In this document: piece by piece, positions 23,187-30,487 of the stretch
Numbering within the stretch: the first letter of the stretch is position 1
Layout: the number at the start of each line of letters is the position of its first letter
DNA from: RGIG3009 sp045648765
GTDB lineage: Bacteria; Bacillota; Clostridia; Oscillospirales; Acutalibacteraceae
Assembly (NCBI GenBank): GCA_045648765.1
Contig: JAZROQ010000001.1
Location: forward strand, 1-53,803
Length of the DNA stretch: 53,803 bases
Reading direction: 5' to 3'
Translations under genes and position numbers: made by a program
The notes under the pieces: generated by a model
What the model saw: only the letters and a program-made list of their open reading frames with translations
The model's database searches: none
Told to the model about the DNA's origin: nothing

Positions 23187-23216
23187 TAGCATATTGCTTT
23201 TTCGTCTTGCGTTTGC
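23187..23216 (-). promoter_or_regulatory. Possible sigma-G promoter of the SASP gene
   Basis: GCAAA, an 18-nt spacer and TATGCTA on the minus strand differ by one base each from the forespore consensus. The gene type makes a forespore promoter expected. Confidence 0.4.
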
Positions 23217-23271
23217 AATAGTAGTGTGTGTTTGCCTATCAAAAAAATGTGTGACAAATTGTGCCAATTTT

Positions 23272-24225
23272 TTAATTCCCTGAAACCGATTCGATAGCTT
23301 TGGAAATCACACGGAACATTTCTTTGTCCTTGTCAGAACCCTCGCTGTGATCCGAAAGAATAACCAAAATATACGGACGCGGCGCTTTGATGATTGCCAT
23401 GTCATGATAAGCTCCCTGCATCCAACCGTATTTTCGTATCACGGGGTATTTAGATCTAATCATGGGGTTTATAGTGTTTTGCATGTGGGTTTCAAGTGTT
23501 TTACCATATTGATTATCACCGGTAATATAGGCATAGATATCTTTCATATAAGTAATGGCATCGGCGGCATTGATGCTACTGCTGTTAATGTTTTTAATAC
23601 CGTTAATATCTGTGATGCCGATTGCTTTGGCATATTGCTTGAACCCTGACGACGGATATATTTGTCGCAATATTTTAAAAGCGATATTATCGCTTTCCCG
23701 AATAGCACGCTTTACAAGTTCTTGCTGTGTGTAAGTTGTCCCGAATTCATCGTCTTTAATTGTGCCGGTACCGCCTACATACATCTCTTGGGTGTAGGTT
23801 ATTTCGGTTAAAAGGTCCAACTCGTTTTGCTCGGCCATACCCAGCACATAACGGCAAAAGGGCGCCTTAATGACGCTGGCGGCAGGGAATGTGTGAGCAC
23901 CGTTGTAACTATATTGATAGCCGGATGTGATGTCGTAGTATGCTACCGACAATGTGCCTTCGTACGAGGAAATCAAGTTATCAAGCATGGATATTTGCTC
24001 GGTTGTTAATGAAAATCCATCGGGTGCAACAGGTTGAGTGGTTGTGACATTGAGTGTACCGCCAACGGTTGTGAGAGTGGTGGTTGTTGTGGGTGGCACT
24101 GTGTTGGAAGTGGCAGGAGGAGAAATGTGGGTACTGCTTTGGGACAGGGAAGGGGGTGCTTTGCCGATACAGCTCGATAGTAGCATACACAATATCGGGG
24201 CAACTAAAAAAAGTAAACGTTTCAT
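23272..24225 (-). CDS. Beta-lactamase-like serine hydrolase lipoprotein
   Basis: 317 aa. Residues 1-19 form a lipoprotein signal ending LLSSC (lipid anchor Cys19), then a Ser/Thr/Pro-rich spacer of about 55 residues. The hydrolase domain has SVIK (117-120, nucleophile Ser117), SDN (178-180) and KYG (265-267) where class A enzymes have KTG. The fold matches the beta-lactamase2 group, many of which are not antibiotic resistance enzymes but act on cell-wall peptides. The Thr-to-Tyr change in the third motif argues against a standard beta-lactamase. Monocistronic with its own promoter. Confidence 0.85.
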   Translation of the reverse strand: MKRLLFLVAPILCMLLSSCIGKAPPSLSQSSTHISPPATSNTVPPTTTTTLTTVGGTLNVTTTQPVAPDGFSLTTEQISMLDNLISSYEGTLSVAYYDITSGYQYSYNGAHTFPAASVIKAPFCRYVLGMAEQNELDLLTEITYTQEMYVGGTGTIKDDEFGTTYTQQELVKRAIRESDNIAFKILRQIYPSSGFKQYAKAIGITDINGIKNINSSSINAADAITYMKDIYAYITGDNQYGKTLETHMQNTINPMIRSKYPVIRKYGWMQGAYHDMAIIKAPRPYILVILSDHSEGSDKDKEMFRVISKAIESVSGN

Positions 24226-24263
24226 AATTATCCTCTATCGTGGTTTTTTCTTACGATATTTTT

Positions 24264-24292
24264 ATTTTACGTGTATCTGCGTATACTGTCAA
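24264..24292 (-). promoter_or_regulatory. Promoter of the serine hydrolase
   Basis: On the minus strand TTGACA (24292-24287), 17 nt, TAAAAT (24269-24264). Confidence 0.8.
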
Positions 24293-24329
24293 TAAAAAAC
24301 GCTATTTTGGTTCGATACTTGTATGATTA

Positions 24330-24360
24330 AAAAAGACTGCTTTTGTAGCAGCCTTTTTCA
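24330..24360 (-). terminator. Terminator of the small acidic protein gene
   Basis: On the minus strand GGCTGCTA and TAGCAGTC-type arms around AAAA, followed by a T run. Confidence 0.7.
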
Positions 24361-24384
24361 TAAAGATTTTACAATATAATTTTG

Positions 24385-24555
24385 TTATAAATCGTCAGCA
24401 TCTTGCTCTGGTACCGAATCATCTTCGGGATTGCCGGTATAACTGCCCAAAACGTCCGATAAAATATCGCCACGACCTTCGGATGTCATTGCTTTGATCA
24501 TATCTTTTGTGGGATTTTGTTTACAAATATTTTTGTTACATTTTTTCTTTTCCAT
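24385..24555 (-). CDS. Small acidic protein of unknown function
   Basis: 56 aa from ATG 24555 (AAAGGAGT 7 nt upstream). A lysine/cysteine-rich start (KKKCNKNICKQNP) is followed by an acidic tail GSYTGNPEDDSVPEQDADDL. I recognise this tail pattern (GxxTGxPxDxxxPxQDADDL) from short hypothetical proteins found throughout Clostridia; no function is known. On the minus strand CATACTA lies 22 nt before the ATG, a perfect match to a forespore sigma-G -10, though no good -35 was found. Expression in spores is therefore possible but unproven. Confidence 0.75.
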   Translation of the reverse strand: MEKKKCNKNICKQNPTKDMIKAMTSEGRGDILSDVLGSYTGNPEDDSVPEQDADDL

Positions 24556-24629
24556 AATAAGCACTCCTTTCGTTTTTAGTATGTCCTCGGTCGGGGATGA
24601 ATAAAACACAATATTTTCCCAAAAATAAA

Positions 24630-24658
24630 TTGACAAGATTTGGTATTCGTGATAAAAT
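24630..24658 (+). promoter_or_regulatory. Promoter of the Mn riboswitch-ATPase transcript
   Basis: TTGACA (24630-24635), 17 nt, TAAAAT (24653-24658). Transcription would begin at about 24665, the first base of the riboswitch P1. Confidence 0.8.
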
Positions 24659-24663
24659 TCAAG

Positions 24664-24829
24664 GCAAGAGGGAGTAGCCGGCGCAACGTGCGCGGTATGT
24701 CAACATCATGACGAAAGTCTGGCATATCTTAAATGGCGAGACTCACGAATAGCGTCTTGCTGTATGTGCGTCTCAAAAAAGTGTTGAGTGATCAGCAGAT
24801 ACAGCAATGTATTTGCTGATTTTTTTGTA
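24664..24829 (+). promoter_or_regulatory. yybP-ykoY (manganese) riboswitch with terminator
   Basis: Aptamer 24664-24760: P1 is GCAAGA (24664-24669) with TCTTGC (24755-24760). Family hallmarks are GGGAGTAGC in the first loop strand, a TATGTCAACAT arm, and GGCGAGACT in the second loop strand, the parts that bind Mn2+. An expression platform follows: ATCAGCA (24791-24797) with TGCTGAT (24814-24820) and a T7 run forms a terminator, and TTGCTGTAT (24757-24765) is an exact complement of ATACAGCAA (24799-24807), a candidate antiterminator. This family controls Mn2+ efflux and related ATPases, matching the gene 14 nt downstream. Assigned from memory of the consensus, not by covariance search. Confidence 0.82.
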
Positions 24830-24842
24830 AAGGAGAAAATGT

Positions 24843-27479
24843 ATGCGTTATTATGATGCTATGCCCGATGCCGTTTTACAAGCAGTGGATTCTACTGCCG
24901 AAGGTTTGACTGCCCAAGAGGCAGCCAAACGTTTGGAAAAGAACGGTAAAAACAAGCTGAAAGAAGCAAAAAAAGATGGGATTATTAAACGCTTCTTTAT
25001 GCAAATGACCGATCCGATGATTTTAGTGTTGTTAGCAGCAGCCTTTGTCAGCGGTGTTTTGGCGGTGTACGAAAACGAAAGTTTTACCGATGTTATTATT
25101 ATCTTGTTTGTGGTAATTGTTAACGCGGTGCTTGGCGTATATCAAGAAAGCAAAGCCGAAAAAGCAATTGAGGCTTTGCAAAAAATGTCTGCCGCCACAT
25201 CCAAAGTCTTGCGCGACGGTAAAGTGGAAATTATTCGTAGCGAAGACATTGTGGTGGGTGACGTGGTGTTGCTTGAAGCGGGTGACGCTGTCCCCGCCGA
25301 CGGTCGTATTATCGAAAACGCCAGTTTGAAAATTGAAGAAGCGGCGTTAACCGGTGAATCCGTTCCTGTCGATAAGCTGATCGATTTGATCGAACTGCGT
25401 GACGGTGGAAAAGACGTACCTCTTGGCGACCGTAAAAACATGGTATATATGGGCTCAACCGTGGTATATGGCCGAGGCATGTTTGTTGTTACCGGTACCG
25501 GCATGGATACCGAAATGGGTAAAATTGCCGGCGTGCTTGCCGCCGCCAAAGACGGCGAAACACCTTTGCAACGCAAATTGGGGCAACTTTCCAAAATCTT
25601 GACGTGGTTGGTCTTGGGTATTTGTATCTTGATTTTCGGTGTACAATTGTTGCGCGCCGGAAGCTTTGGCGTGGATGTGGTAATTGATTCCTTTATGATT
25701 GCCGTTTCACTTGCTGTGGCGGCTATCCCGGAAGGTTTGGCCGCTGTTGTGACGGTGGTTCTTTCCATTGGCGTTACCAATATGTCCAAACGCAACGCGA
25801 TTATTCGTCGCTTGACAGCGGTGGAAACGTTGGGTTGTGCACAAATTATTTGTTCGGATAAAACCGGCACGTTGACCCAAAACAAAATGACGGTTGTGGA
25901 TTCCTACGGTGATAAAGATTTGACAGCACGTGCCATGACGCTTTGCTCGGATGCCAAGTTGGGCGAAGATGGCGAAGCGTTGGGTGAACCCACCGAAGTG
26001 GCTTTGGTGAACTGGGCTGCCAAAGAAGGATTCGATAAAAATCTTTTGGAAAAAGAAATGCCCCGTGTGGCAGAAGCTCCGTTCGATTCCGGCAGAAAAA
26101 TGATGACAACATTGCATACGGTTGGCGGGAAAGTGGCGCAATTCACCAAAGGCGCACCGGACGAAGTCCTTAAACGTTGTAAACTGATTATTAAAGATGG
26201 CAAAGTGACGGCCATTACCGATGCGGATCGCGCAGAGATTCTTGCGGCCAATAAAGCGATGGCGGATAAAGCGTTGCGTGTTTTGTGCGCAGCTTACCGC
26301 GAATGGGATGCCTTGCCGAGCGATACAACGCCTGCACACTTGGAAGAAAATTTGGTGTTTGTCGGTTTGGTTGGTATGATCGATCCGGTTCGTCCCGAAG
26401 TGAAAGCCGCAATCGAAGAATGCGGCAGAGCAGGCATTCGCCCGATCATGATTACGGGTGACCATATCGACACCGCGATTGCCATTGCCAAGGAATTGGG
26501 TATTTTAGGCGAAGGGCAACACGCTGTGACCGGTTCTCAATTGGATGATATGTCGGACGAAGAATTTGCTGCCGAATTCCAAAACATTTCCGTTTATGCG
26601 CGCGTACAACCCGAACACAAAACGCGTATTGTCAACGCCTGGAAATCAGCAGGCTATGTTACCGCGATGACAGGCGATGGTGTCAACGATGCACCGTCGA
26701 TTAAATCGGCAGACATTGGCGTGGGTATGGGTATTACCGGTACGGATGTTACCAAAAACGTGGCAGACATGGTGCTGGCAGACGATAACTTTGCCACCAT
26801 CGTAGGCGCTGTGGAAGAAGGCCGCCGCATTTATGATAACATTCGTAAAGCCATTCAATTCTTGCTCGGCTCTAACATGAGTGAGGTTATCAGTATTTTT
26901 GCCGCAACCTTACTTGGTTTTACCATTTTGGAACCCGTTCACCTGTTGTGGATTAACTTGGTGACCGACTGTTTCCCCGCGTTAGCGTTGGGTATGGAAC
27001 GAGCCGAAAAAGATATTATGAACCGCAAACCGCGCAGCGCCGATGCGGGTGTTTTCTCCAACGGTTTGGGCGTTGATGTGGCGTATCAGGGCTTCTTGCT
27101 TTCTTTGCTTACCTTGGCATCGTACTTCATTGGTCATTTTATGGAGTCGGGAAAATGGGAGATCGTCACTTCCGAACATGGCATCACCATGGCTTTCTTG
27201 ACTTTGTCGATGGCAGAAATTGTGCATAGCTTGAACATGAGAAGTCAGCGTGGCAGTTTGTTCAGCATGAAAGGGCAAAACAAATTCTTGAACTTGTCTG
27301 CGGTGGCGGCATTCTTGCTCACCACTTTGGTGTGCGAAGTTCCGTTCTTGGCAAATGCTTTTGGCTTTGCCTCGGTGAGCTTGAAAGAATATGCTGTTGC
27401 CATTGTTTTGGCATTGGCAATGTTACCGTTGGTAGAATTGGTGAAATTCATTCAACGAAAAACCGCACGAAAAAAATAA
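24843..27479 (+). CDS. P-type cation-transporting ATPase (Ca2+/Mn2+ type)
   Basis: 878 aa P2A-type ATPase. An actuator domain carries LTGESVPVDK, TM4 has PEGLAAVV, and the phosphorylation motif is CSDKTGTLTQNK (Asp about residue 340). KGAPDEVLKRC lies in the nucleotide domain, TGDGVNDAPSIK is the hinge, and six C-terminal helices include LWINLVTDCFPALALG. The architecture matches SERCA/PMR1-like bacterial Ca2+ ATPases. Because an Mn2+ riboswitch leads the transcript, Mn2+ (or both ions) is the likely export substrate, as shown for the riboswitch-controlled ATPase YoaB of Lactococcus. AAAGGAG is 8 nt before ATG. Confidence 0.95.
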   Translation: MRYYDAMPDAVLQAVDSTAEGLTAQEAAKRLEKNGKNKLKEAKKDGIIKRFFMQMTDPMILVLLAAAFVSGVLAVYENESFTDVIIILFVVIVNAVLGVYQESKAEKAIEALQKMSAATSKVLRDGKVEIIRSEDIVVGDVVLLEAGDAVPADGRIIENASLKIEEAALTGESVPVDKLIDLIELRDGGKDVPLGDRKNMVYMGSTVVYGRGMFVVTGTGMDTEMGKIAGVLAAAKDGETPLQRKLGQLSKILTWLVLGICILIFGVQLLRAGSFGVDVVIDSFMIAVSLAVAAIPEGLAAVVTVVLSIGVTNMSKRNAIIRRLTAVETLGCAQIICSDKTGTLTQNKMTVVDSYGDKDLTARAMTLCSDAKLGEDGEALGEPTEVALVNWAAKEGFDKNLLEKEMPRVAEAPFDSGRKMMTTLHTVGGKVAQFTKGAPDEVLKRCKLIIKDGKVTAITDADRAEILAANKAMADKALRVLCAAYREWDALPSDTTPAHLEENLVFVGLVGMIDPVRPEVKAAIEECGRAGIRPIMITGDHIDTAIAIAKELGILGEGQHAVTGSQLDDMSDEEFAAEFQNISVYARVQPEHKTRIVNAWKSAGYVTAMTGDGVNDAPSIKSADIGVGMGITGTDVTKNVADMVLADDNFATIVGAVEEGRRIYDNIRKAIQFLLGSNMSEVISIFAATLLGFTILEPVHLLWINLVTDCFPALALGMERAEKDIMNRKPRSADAGVFSNGLGVDVAYQGFLLSLLTLASYFIGHFMESGKWEIVTSEHGITMAFLTLSMAEIVHSLNMRSQRGSLFSMKGQNKFLNLSAVAAFLLTTLVCEVPFLANAFGFASVSLKEYAVAIVLALAMLPLVELVKFIQRKTARKK

Positions 27480-27480
27480 A

Positions 27481-27521
27481 AAAAGCAGCACCGCAAGTGA
27501 GACCCTGCGGTGCTTTCTTTT
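27481..27521 (+). terminator. Terminator of the P-type ATPase
   Basis: AGCACCGCA (27487-27495) pairs with TGCGGTGCT (27506-27514), followed by TTCTTTT. Confidence 0.82.
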
Positions 27522-27552
27522 GAAAAAGAAACCGAAAAATTCCTAAAATCTA

Positions 27553-27581
27553 TTGACTTTTTATCGGATACCGATTATAAT
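27553..27581 (+). promoter_or_regulatory. Promoter of the tRNA-Leu(CAG) locus
   Basis: TTGACT (27553-27558), 17 nt, TATAAT (27576-27581). It sits 18 nt before the first tRNA 5' fragment but 237 nt before the intact tRNA. Confidence 0.85.
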
Positions 27582-27599
27582 TACAAGCGTTGTAAATAT

Positions 27600-27670
27600 G
27601 CGGGTATGTCGCGAAACGCGGCTGCCAAAACAACAAAATCATAGATATGCGGGTATGGCGGAATTGGCAG
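27600..27670 (+). pseudogene. Two truncated 5' copies of tRNA-Leu(CAG)
   Basis: GCGGGTATG (27600-27608) equals the first 9 nt of the intact tRNA and then breaks off. At 27649-27670 the first 22 nt recur and then break into unrelated sequence. Both are preceded by ATAT like the intact gene. Confidence 0.85.
27610..27670 (+). repeat. 61-bp exact direct repeat, copy 1
   Basis: Identical to 27780-27840, with a period of 170 bp. The unit starts with a CGCG-AAA-CGCG hairpin, continues with CTGCCAA, and ends in the first 22 nt of tRNA-Leu, whose TTGGCAG is the inverse complement of CTGCCAA. Confidence 0.9.
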
Positions 27671-27779
27671 TTTCGAGCCGAGCGCTGCCCGTAGGCAGAA
27701 AAAGCGAAGGCGAGAAAGCCGCCGCGGTCGAAATTTATCGGCGAATGCCGAAAATAAATTTCGGGAACCGCAAGGGTCA
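27671..27779. repeat. Hairpin-rich insert between tRNA fragments
   Basis: Several short inverted repeats follow one another: CTGCC-CGTA-GGCAG, GGC-GAGAAA-GCC, a longer one with CGAAATTTAT and its near complement around CGGC-GAAT-GCCG, and ACC-GCAA-GGGT. The style matches the array at 7.6 kb, though the linker is different. Confidence 0.7.
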
Positions 27780-27840
27780 CGCGAAACGCGGCTGCCAAAA
27801 CAACAAAATCATAGATATGCGGGTATGGCGGAATTGGCAG
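27780..27840 (+). repeat. 61-bp exact direct repeat, copy 2
   Basis: Same as 27610-27670; here the repeat runs on into the intact tRNA-Leu gene. Confidence 0.9.
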
Positions 27841-27905
27841 ACGCGTTAGATTCAGGTTCTAATGGTCGCAAGGCTGTGCAGGTTCAAGTCCTGTTACCCG
27901 CACCA
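27819..27905 (+). tRNA. tRNA-Leu (CAG)
   Basis: GCGGGTA pairs with TACCCGC. Anticodon stem TTAGA/TCTAA with loop TTCAGGT gives CAG. A long variable arm and a T arm with GGTTCAAGTCC are present, and CCA is encoded (27903-27905). The gene itself is intact, but its immediate upstream sequence is repeat DNA rather than a promoter. Confidence 0.95.
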
Positions 27906-27946
27906 AACGAAAATCCGTTCTCGTAAGAGGACGGATTTTCGTTTGT
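27906..27946 (+). terminator. Terminator of tRNA-Leu(CAG)
   Basis: AAACGAAAATCCGTTCTC pairs with GAGGACGGATTTTCGTTT around GTAA; the following T run is weak. Confidence 0.75.
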
Positions 27947-27947
27947 A

Positions 27948-28076
27948 TTATTCACTATTCATTTTTCATCATTCATTATTCATTAACAGTGAACGGATTT
28001 TCGAATGAATAATGAAAAATGAAGTCACTTCGCTGATGAATAATGAATAATTATTGCCACTTCGCTGATGATGTGA
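27948..28076. repeat. ATTCATT-type inverted repeat region
   Basis: The left arm has ATTCATTTTTCAT and ATTCATTATTCATT. The right arm (28003-28022) has AATGAATAATGAAAAATGAA, the near inverse. ACTTCGCTGATGA occurs twice (28027 and 28059). The 11-mer ACGGATTTTCG is at 27931 in the tRNA terminator and again at 27993, as a target duplication would leave. No gene. Confidence 0.7.
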
Positions 28077-28082
28077 TACAAT
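28054..28082 (+). promoter_or_regulatory. Promoter of the GNAT gene, inside the repeat end
   Basis: TTGCCA (28054-28059), 17 nt, TACAAT (28077-28082). As at 7.77 kb, the promoter lies at the edge of the repeat. Confidence 0.6.
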
Positions 28083-28109
28083 AAAAGAAAAACACAAGGT
28101 AGTGCATTT

Positions 28110-28598
28110 ATGGATTATTTTACGTTACACTCAATTGATTTTTCATATTATGATGACTTGTATAATTTGATGATAGAATATGTGGCAGAAACGGATTTTC
28201 ATCAGTGCATTAAGACACCAGAACAAATTATCCCCAACATAACAAAAAGTATGATTAACAAAATTGATAACAATCGCTTTTTACAAATTGTTTATGAAGA
28301 AGATGAACCGATTGCCTTTTGCTATGCTAAAATAGACAGAAATGGAGATAAGGGTTATATCAGACCTAATTGGGGATATATAATGGAGTTTTTTGTAAAG
28401 AAAACTCATAGAAGAAAAGGAATAGGTAAAAAACTTGTTAACCAGTGTGAAAATTTCTTTAAAGAAAAAGGTGTTAAAAACATTTGGTTAACAGCTGATG
28501 CAGTTACTGGTATTCCTTTTTGGTTGGCTTGTAATTTTATTGAAACAGGTGAAATTTCTTTTGAAAACAGCCAACAAATAATGTCTAAAGAAATATAA
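28110..28598 (+). CDS. GNAT-family N-acetyltransferase
   Basis: 162 aa. The acetyl-CoA-binding motif A is at about 92-115: GYIMEFFVKKTHRRKGIGKKLV, with the R/Q-x-x-G-x-G pattern, followed by NIWLTADAVTGIPFWLACNF (motif B). The acceptor is unknown. A and T dominate at third codon positions, unlike the flanking genes. With its isolated position between repeats and a terminator, it looks recently acquired. AAGGTAGTG lies 7 nt before ATG. Confidence 0.88.
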   Translation: MDYFTLHSIDFSYYDDLYNLMIEYVAETDFHQCIKTPEQIIPNITKSMINKIDNNRFLQIVYEEDEPIAFCYAKIDRNGDKGYIRPNWGYIMEFFVKKTHRRKGIGKKLVNQCENFFKEKGVKNIWLTADAVTGIPFWLACNFIETGEISFENSQQIMSKEI

Positions 28599-28665
28599 TG
28601 TAAAAATCATCTCGTTTTCAGGCACATTCCATTCGTGTCATTAAGTTCAAAACACCCAACCCTCA

Positions 28666-28694
28666 AGAACTTTACGTTCTTGGGGGTTTCTTTG
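28666..28694 (+). terminator. Terminator of the GNAT gene
   Basis: CCCTCAAGAAC pairs with GTTCTTGGGGG (one wobble) around TTTAC, followed by TTTCTTT. Confidence 0.72.
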
Positions 28695-28804
28695 TGTTAC
28701 TGTTTTTTTGATTCCAAAAAAAATTTGCTATTTTGTAATATCAAAGAAAATATTTTTCTGATTGATTAAAAAACAAAGGATTTTATTTTATTTTATCGAC
28801 GCCG

Positions 28805-28834
28805 TTGACAAAAAAATAAGGCCTGTGCTAAAAT
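28805..28834 (+). promoter_or_regulatory. Promoter of the AGCS symporter
   Basis: TTGACA (28805-28810), 18 nt, TAAAAT (28829-28834). The 110 bp between the GNAT terminator and this site are AT-rich with nothing else visible. Confidence 0.72.
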
Positions 28835-28891
28835 TTCACTGTTTTTTTAGTTATACAAAATTTGGTATTCCAAAACAAGGTAGTGAGTTTT

Positions 28892-30286
28892 ATGGAAGGA
28901 ATAATAACCGCTGTAAACAATGCGCTCGGCTTTATCTTTGATAATATTTTGAGCATAGCAATGATGGTGTTTTTGATAGCAGCAGGTATCTTTTTGTCTA
29001 TCAAAACCGGATTTTTTCAATTTAGAAAATTTGGATATGTTCTCAAAAACACAGTAGGTAGTTTGTTTGACAAAAAATTACATCACCAAGACAAAGGCAG
29101 TGTTAGTCCTTTTCAGGCGGTTACAACTGCTCTTGCCGGCACTATCGGTACGGGAAGTATTGCGGGGGTTGCCACGGCGTTGGTGCTTGGAGGCCCCGGT
29201 GCTGTATTTTGGATGTGGGTAAGTGCTCTTTTGGGTATGGTGACAAAATATTCCGAGATTGTTCTTGCTCTTAAATTCCGAGAAAAGAATGAAAACGGAA
29301 CTTATATCGGTGGCCCCATGTATTACATTAAAAACGGACTGGGGATAAAATGGCTTGCCGCGATTTTTGCCGCCTTTGCCATGATTGCTTGTATCGGCAC
29401 GGGAAACGCTACGCAATCCAACTCGATTTCAGCCGTTCTTGATATGAATTTTCACGTTGCGCCTTGGATAACGGGAGTGATCCTTACGGTAATCGTAGGG
29501 GTGGTTATTATTGGCGGCGTGAAAAGAATTGCTACGGTTAACGAGAAGTTAGTGCCGACAATGGCTGTTTTCTTTATACTTGCTTCTATTCTTGCGCTTA
29601 TCTTTAACGCAAAAGAGATACCGAACACCTTTGCGCTAATTTTTAAAGAGGCTTTCAATTTTAAATCTGCTTTTGGAGGTGTAGCGGGATACGGCATATT
29701 ATCCGCTATGCGCTATGGCGTCGGCAGAGGCGTTTTTTCGAACGAGGCAGGTCTTGGCAGCGCACCCATTGCTCACTCTGCATCCAGCACACAAGAACCT
29801 GTTAAGCAGGGTGTTTGGGGCGTCTTTGAGGTTTTTATTACAACGATAATCATCTGTACGATGTCTGCAATAGTCGTTCTTACCTCCGATGTTTATTCTG
29901 TGGCTTTTAACGCGGGCGTTGTTCCTTCGGTTAGCGGTGCGGCGCTCAGCAGCGCTGCATTTGACGAAGCGCTGCCCTTTGTCGGGGGAGTGGGGATTGC
30001 TGTTTCCACGGTTTTCTTTGCGCTTTCGACGATACTTGGATGGGCATACTATGGGGAAGTGTGTGTCGGATATCTTTTTAAAAATCATTCTCGGTCAGCT
30101 ATTCTTATTTACAGAGTGATTTATGTTATTTTTGTTTTTGTTGGAGCAATTGCAGAAATAAATACGGTTTGGTTGATTGCCGATTGCTTTAATGCTCTTA
30201 TGGCATTGCCAAACCTTATAGCGCTTATTGGCCTTTCCGGAGTGGTTGTCAAAATAACGCGCGAACACTTTAAAAAAGAACCGTGA
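28892..30286 (+). CDS. Alanine/glycine:cation symporter (AGCS family)
   Basis: 464 aa from ATG 28892 (AAGGTAGTG 6 nt upstream; the open frame to 28862 lacks a site). About ten to eleven membrane helices are predicted. Family stretches are TALAGTIGTGSIAGVATAL, PGAVFWMWVSALLGMVTKYSE, GGPMYYI, and GRGVFSNEAGLGSAPIAHS near residue 285. Proteins of this group import alanine or glycine with Na+ or H+. Single gene with its own promoter and terminator. Confidence 0.95.
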   Translation: MEGIITAVNNALGFIFDNILSIAMMVFLIAAGIFLSIKTGFFQFRKFGYVLKNTVGSLFDKKLHHQDKGSVSPFQAVTTALAGTIGTGSIAGVATALVLGGPGAVFWMWVSALLGMVTKYSEIVLALKFREKNENGTYIGGPMYYIKNGLGIKWLAAIFAAFAMIACIGTGNATQSNSISAVLDMNFHVAPWITGVILTVIVGVVIIGGVKRIATVNEKLVPTMAVFFILASILALIFNAKEIPNTFALIFKEAFNFKSAFGGVAGYGILSAMRYGVGRGVFSNEAGLGSAPIAHSASSTQEPVKQGVWGVFEVFITTIIICTMSAIVVLTSDVYSVAFNAGVVPSVSGAALSSAAFDEALPFVGGVGIAVSTVFFALSTILGWAYYGEVCVGYLFKNHSRSAILIYRVIYVIFVFVGAIAEINTVWLIADCFNALMALPNLIALIGLSGVVVKITREHFKKEP

Positions 30287-30305
30287 TTTTAATCAACATA
30301 TAGTA

Positions 30306-30345
30306 ATAAACTCCCAAGAACACCGTTCTTGGGAGTTTTGTTTTT
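30306..30345 (+). terminator. Terminator of the AGCS gene
   Basis: AAACTCCCAAGAAC pairs with GTTCTTGGGAGTTT around ACC, with T-rich sequence after. Confidence 0.88.
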
Positions 30346-30420
30346 TATGGCACAAATGGAATATTTTGGGTTGTGATTTTTGAAAGTACACAATATCTAT
30401 TGCTTTTTTACAAAAGTCTC

Positions 30421-30450
30421 TTGATTTTTTCGCTTGGTTTATGTTAATAT
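30421..30450 (+). promoter_or_regulatory. Probable promoter of the GPH symporter
   Basis: TTGATT (30421-30426), 18 nt, TAATAT (30445-30450). The -10 region overlaps TTAAT-14-ATTAA, a loose inverted repeat that might be an operator. Confidence 0.5.
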
Positions 30451-30487
30451 ACATAAGTAAACATTAAAATAGAGGAGAACTGTTAAA

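Noticed and set aside
23272..24225. Antibiotic-resistance beta-lactamase
   Set aside because: The third motif is KYG, the protein is a Thr-rich lipoprotein, and such chromosomal serine hydrolases are common in Clostridia without resistance activity.
22971..24555. Prophage or plasmid segment
   Set aside because: No integrase, phage structural, replication or transfer genes are seen; the gene set is chromosomal and sporulation-related.
24664..24760. Other riboswitch classes (TPP, SAM, cobalamin)
   Set aside because: The GGGAGTAGC and GGCGAGACT strands and the downstream cation ATPase fit yybP-ykoY; the marker sequences of the others are absent.
27600..27670. Extra functional tRNA genes
   Set aside because: Only the first 9 and 22 nt are present; acceptor, anticodon and T arms are missing.
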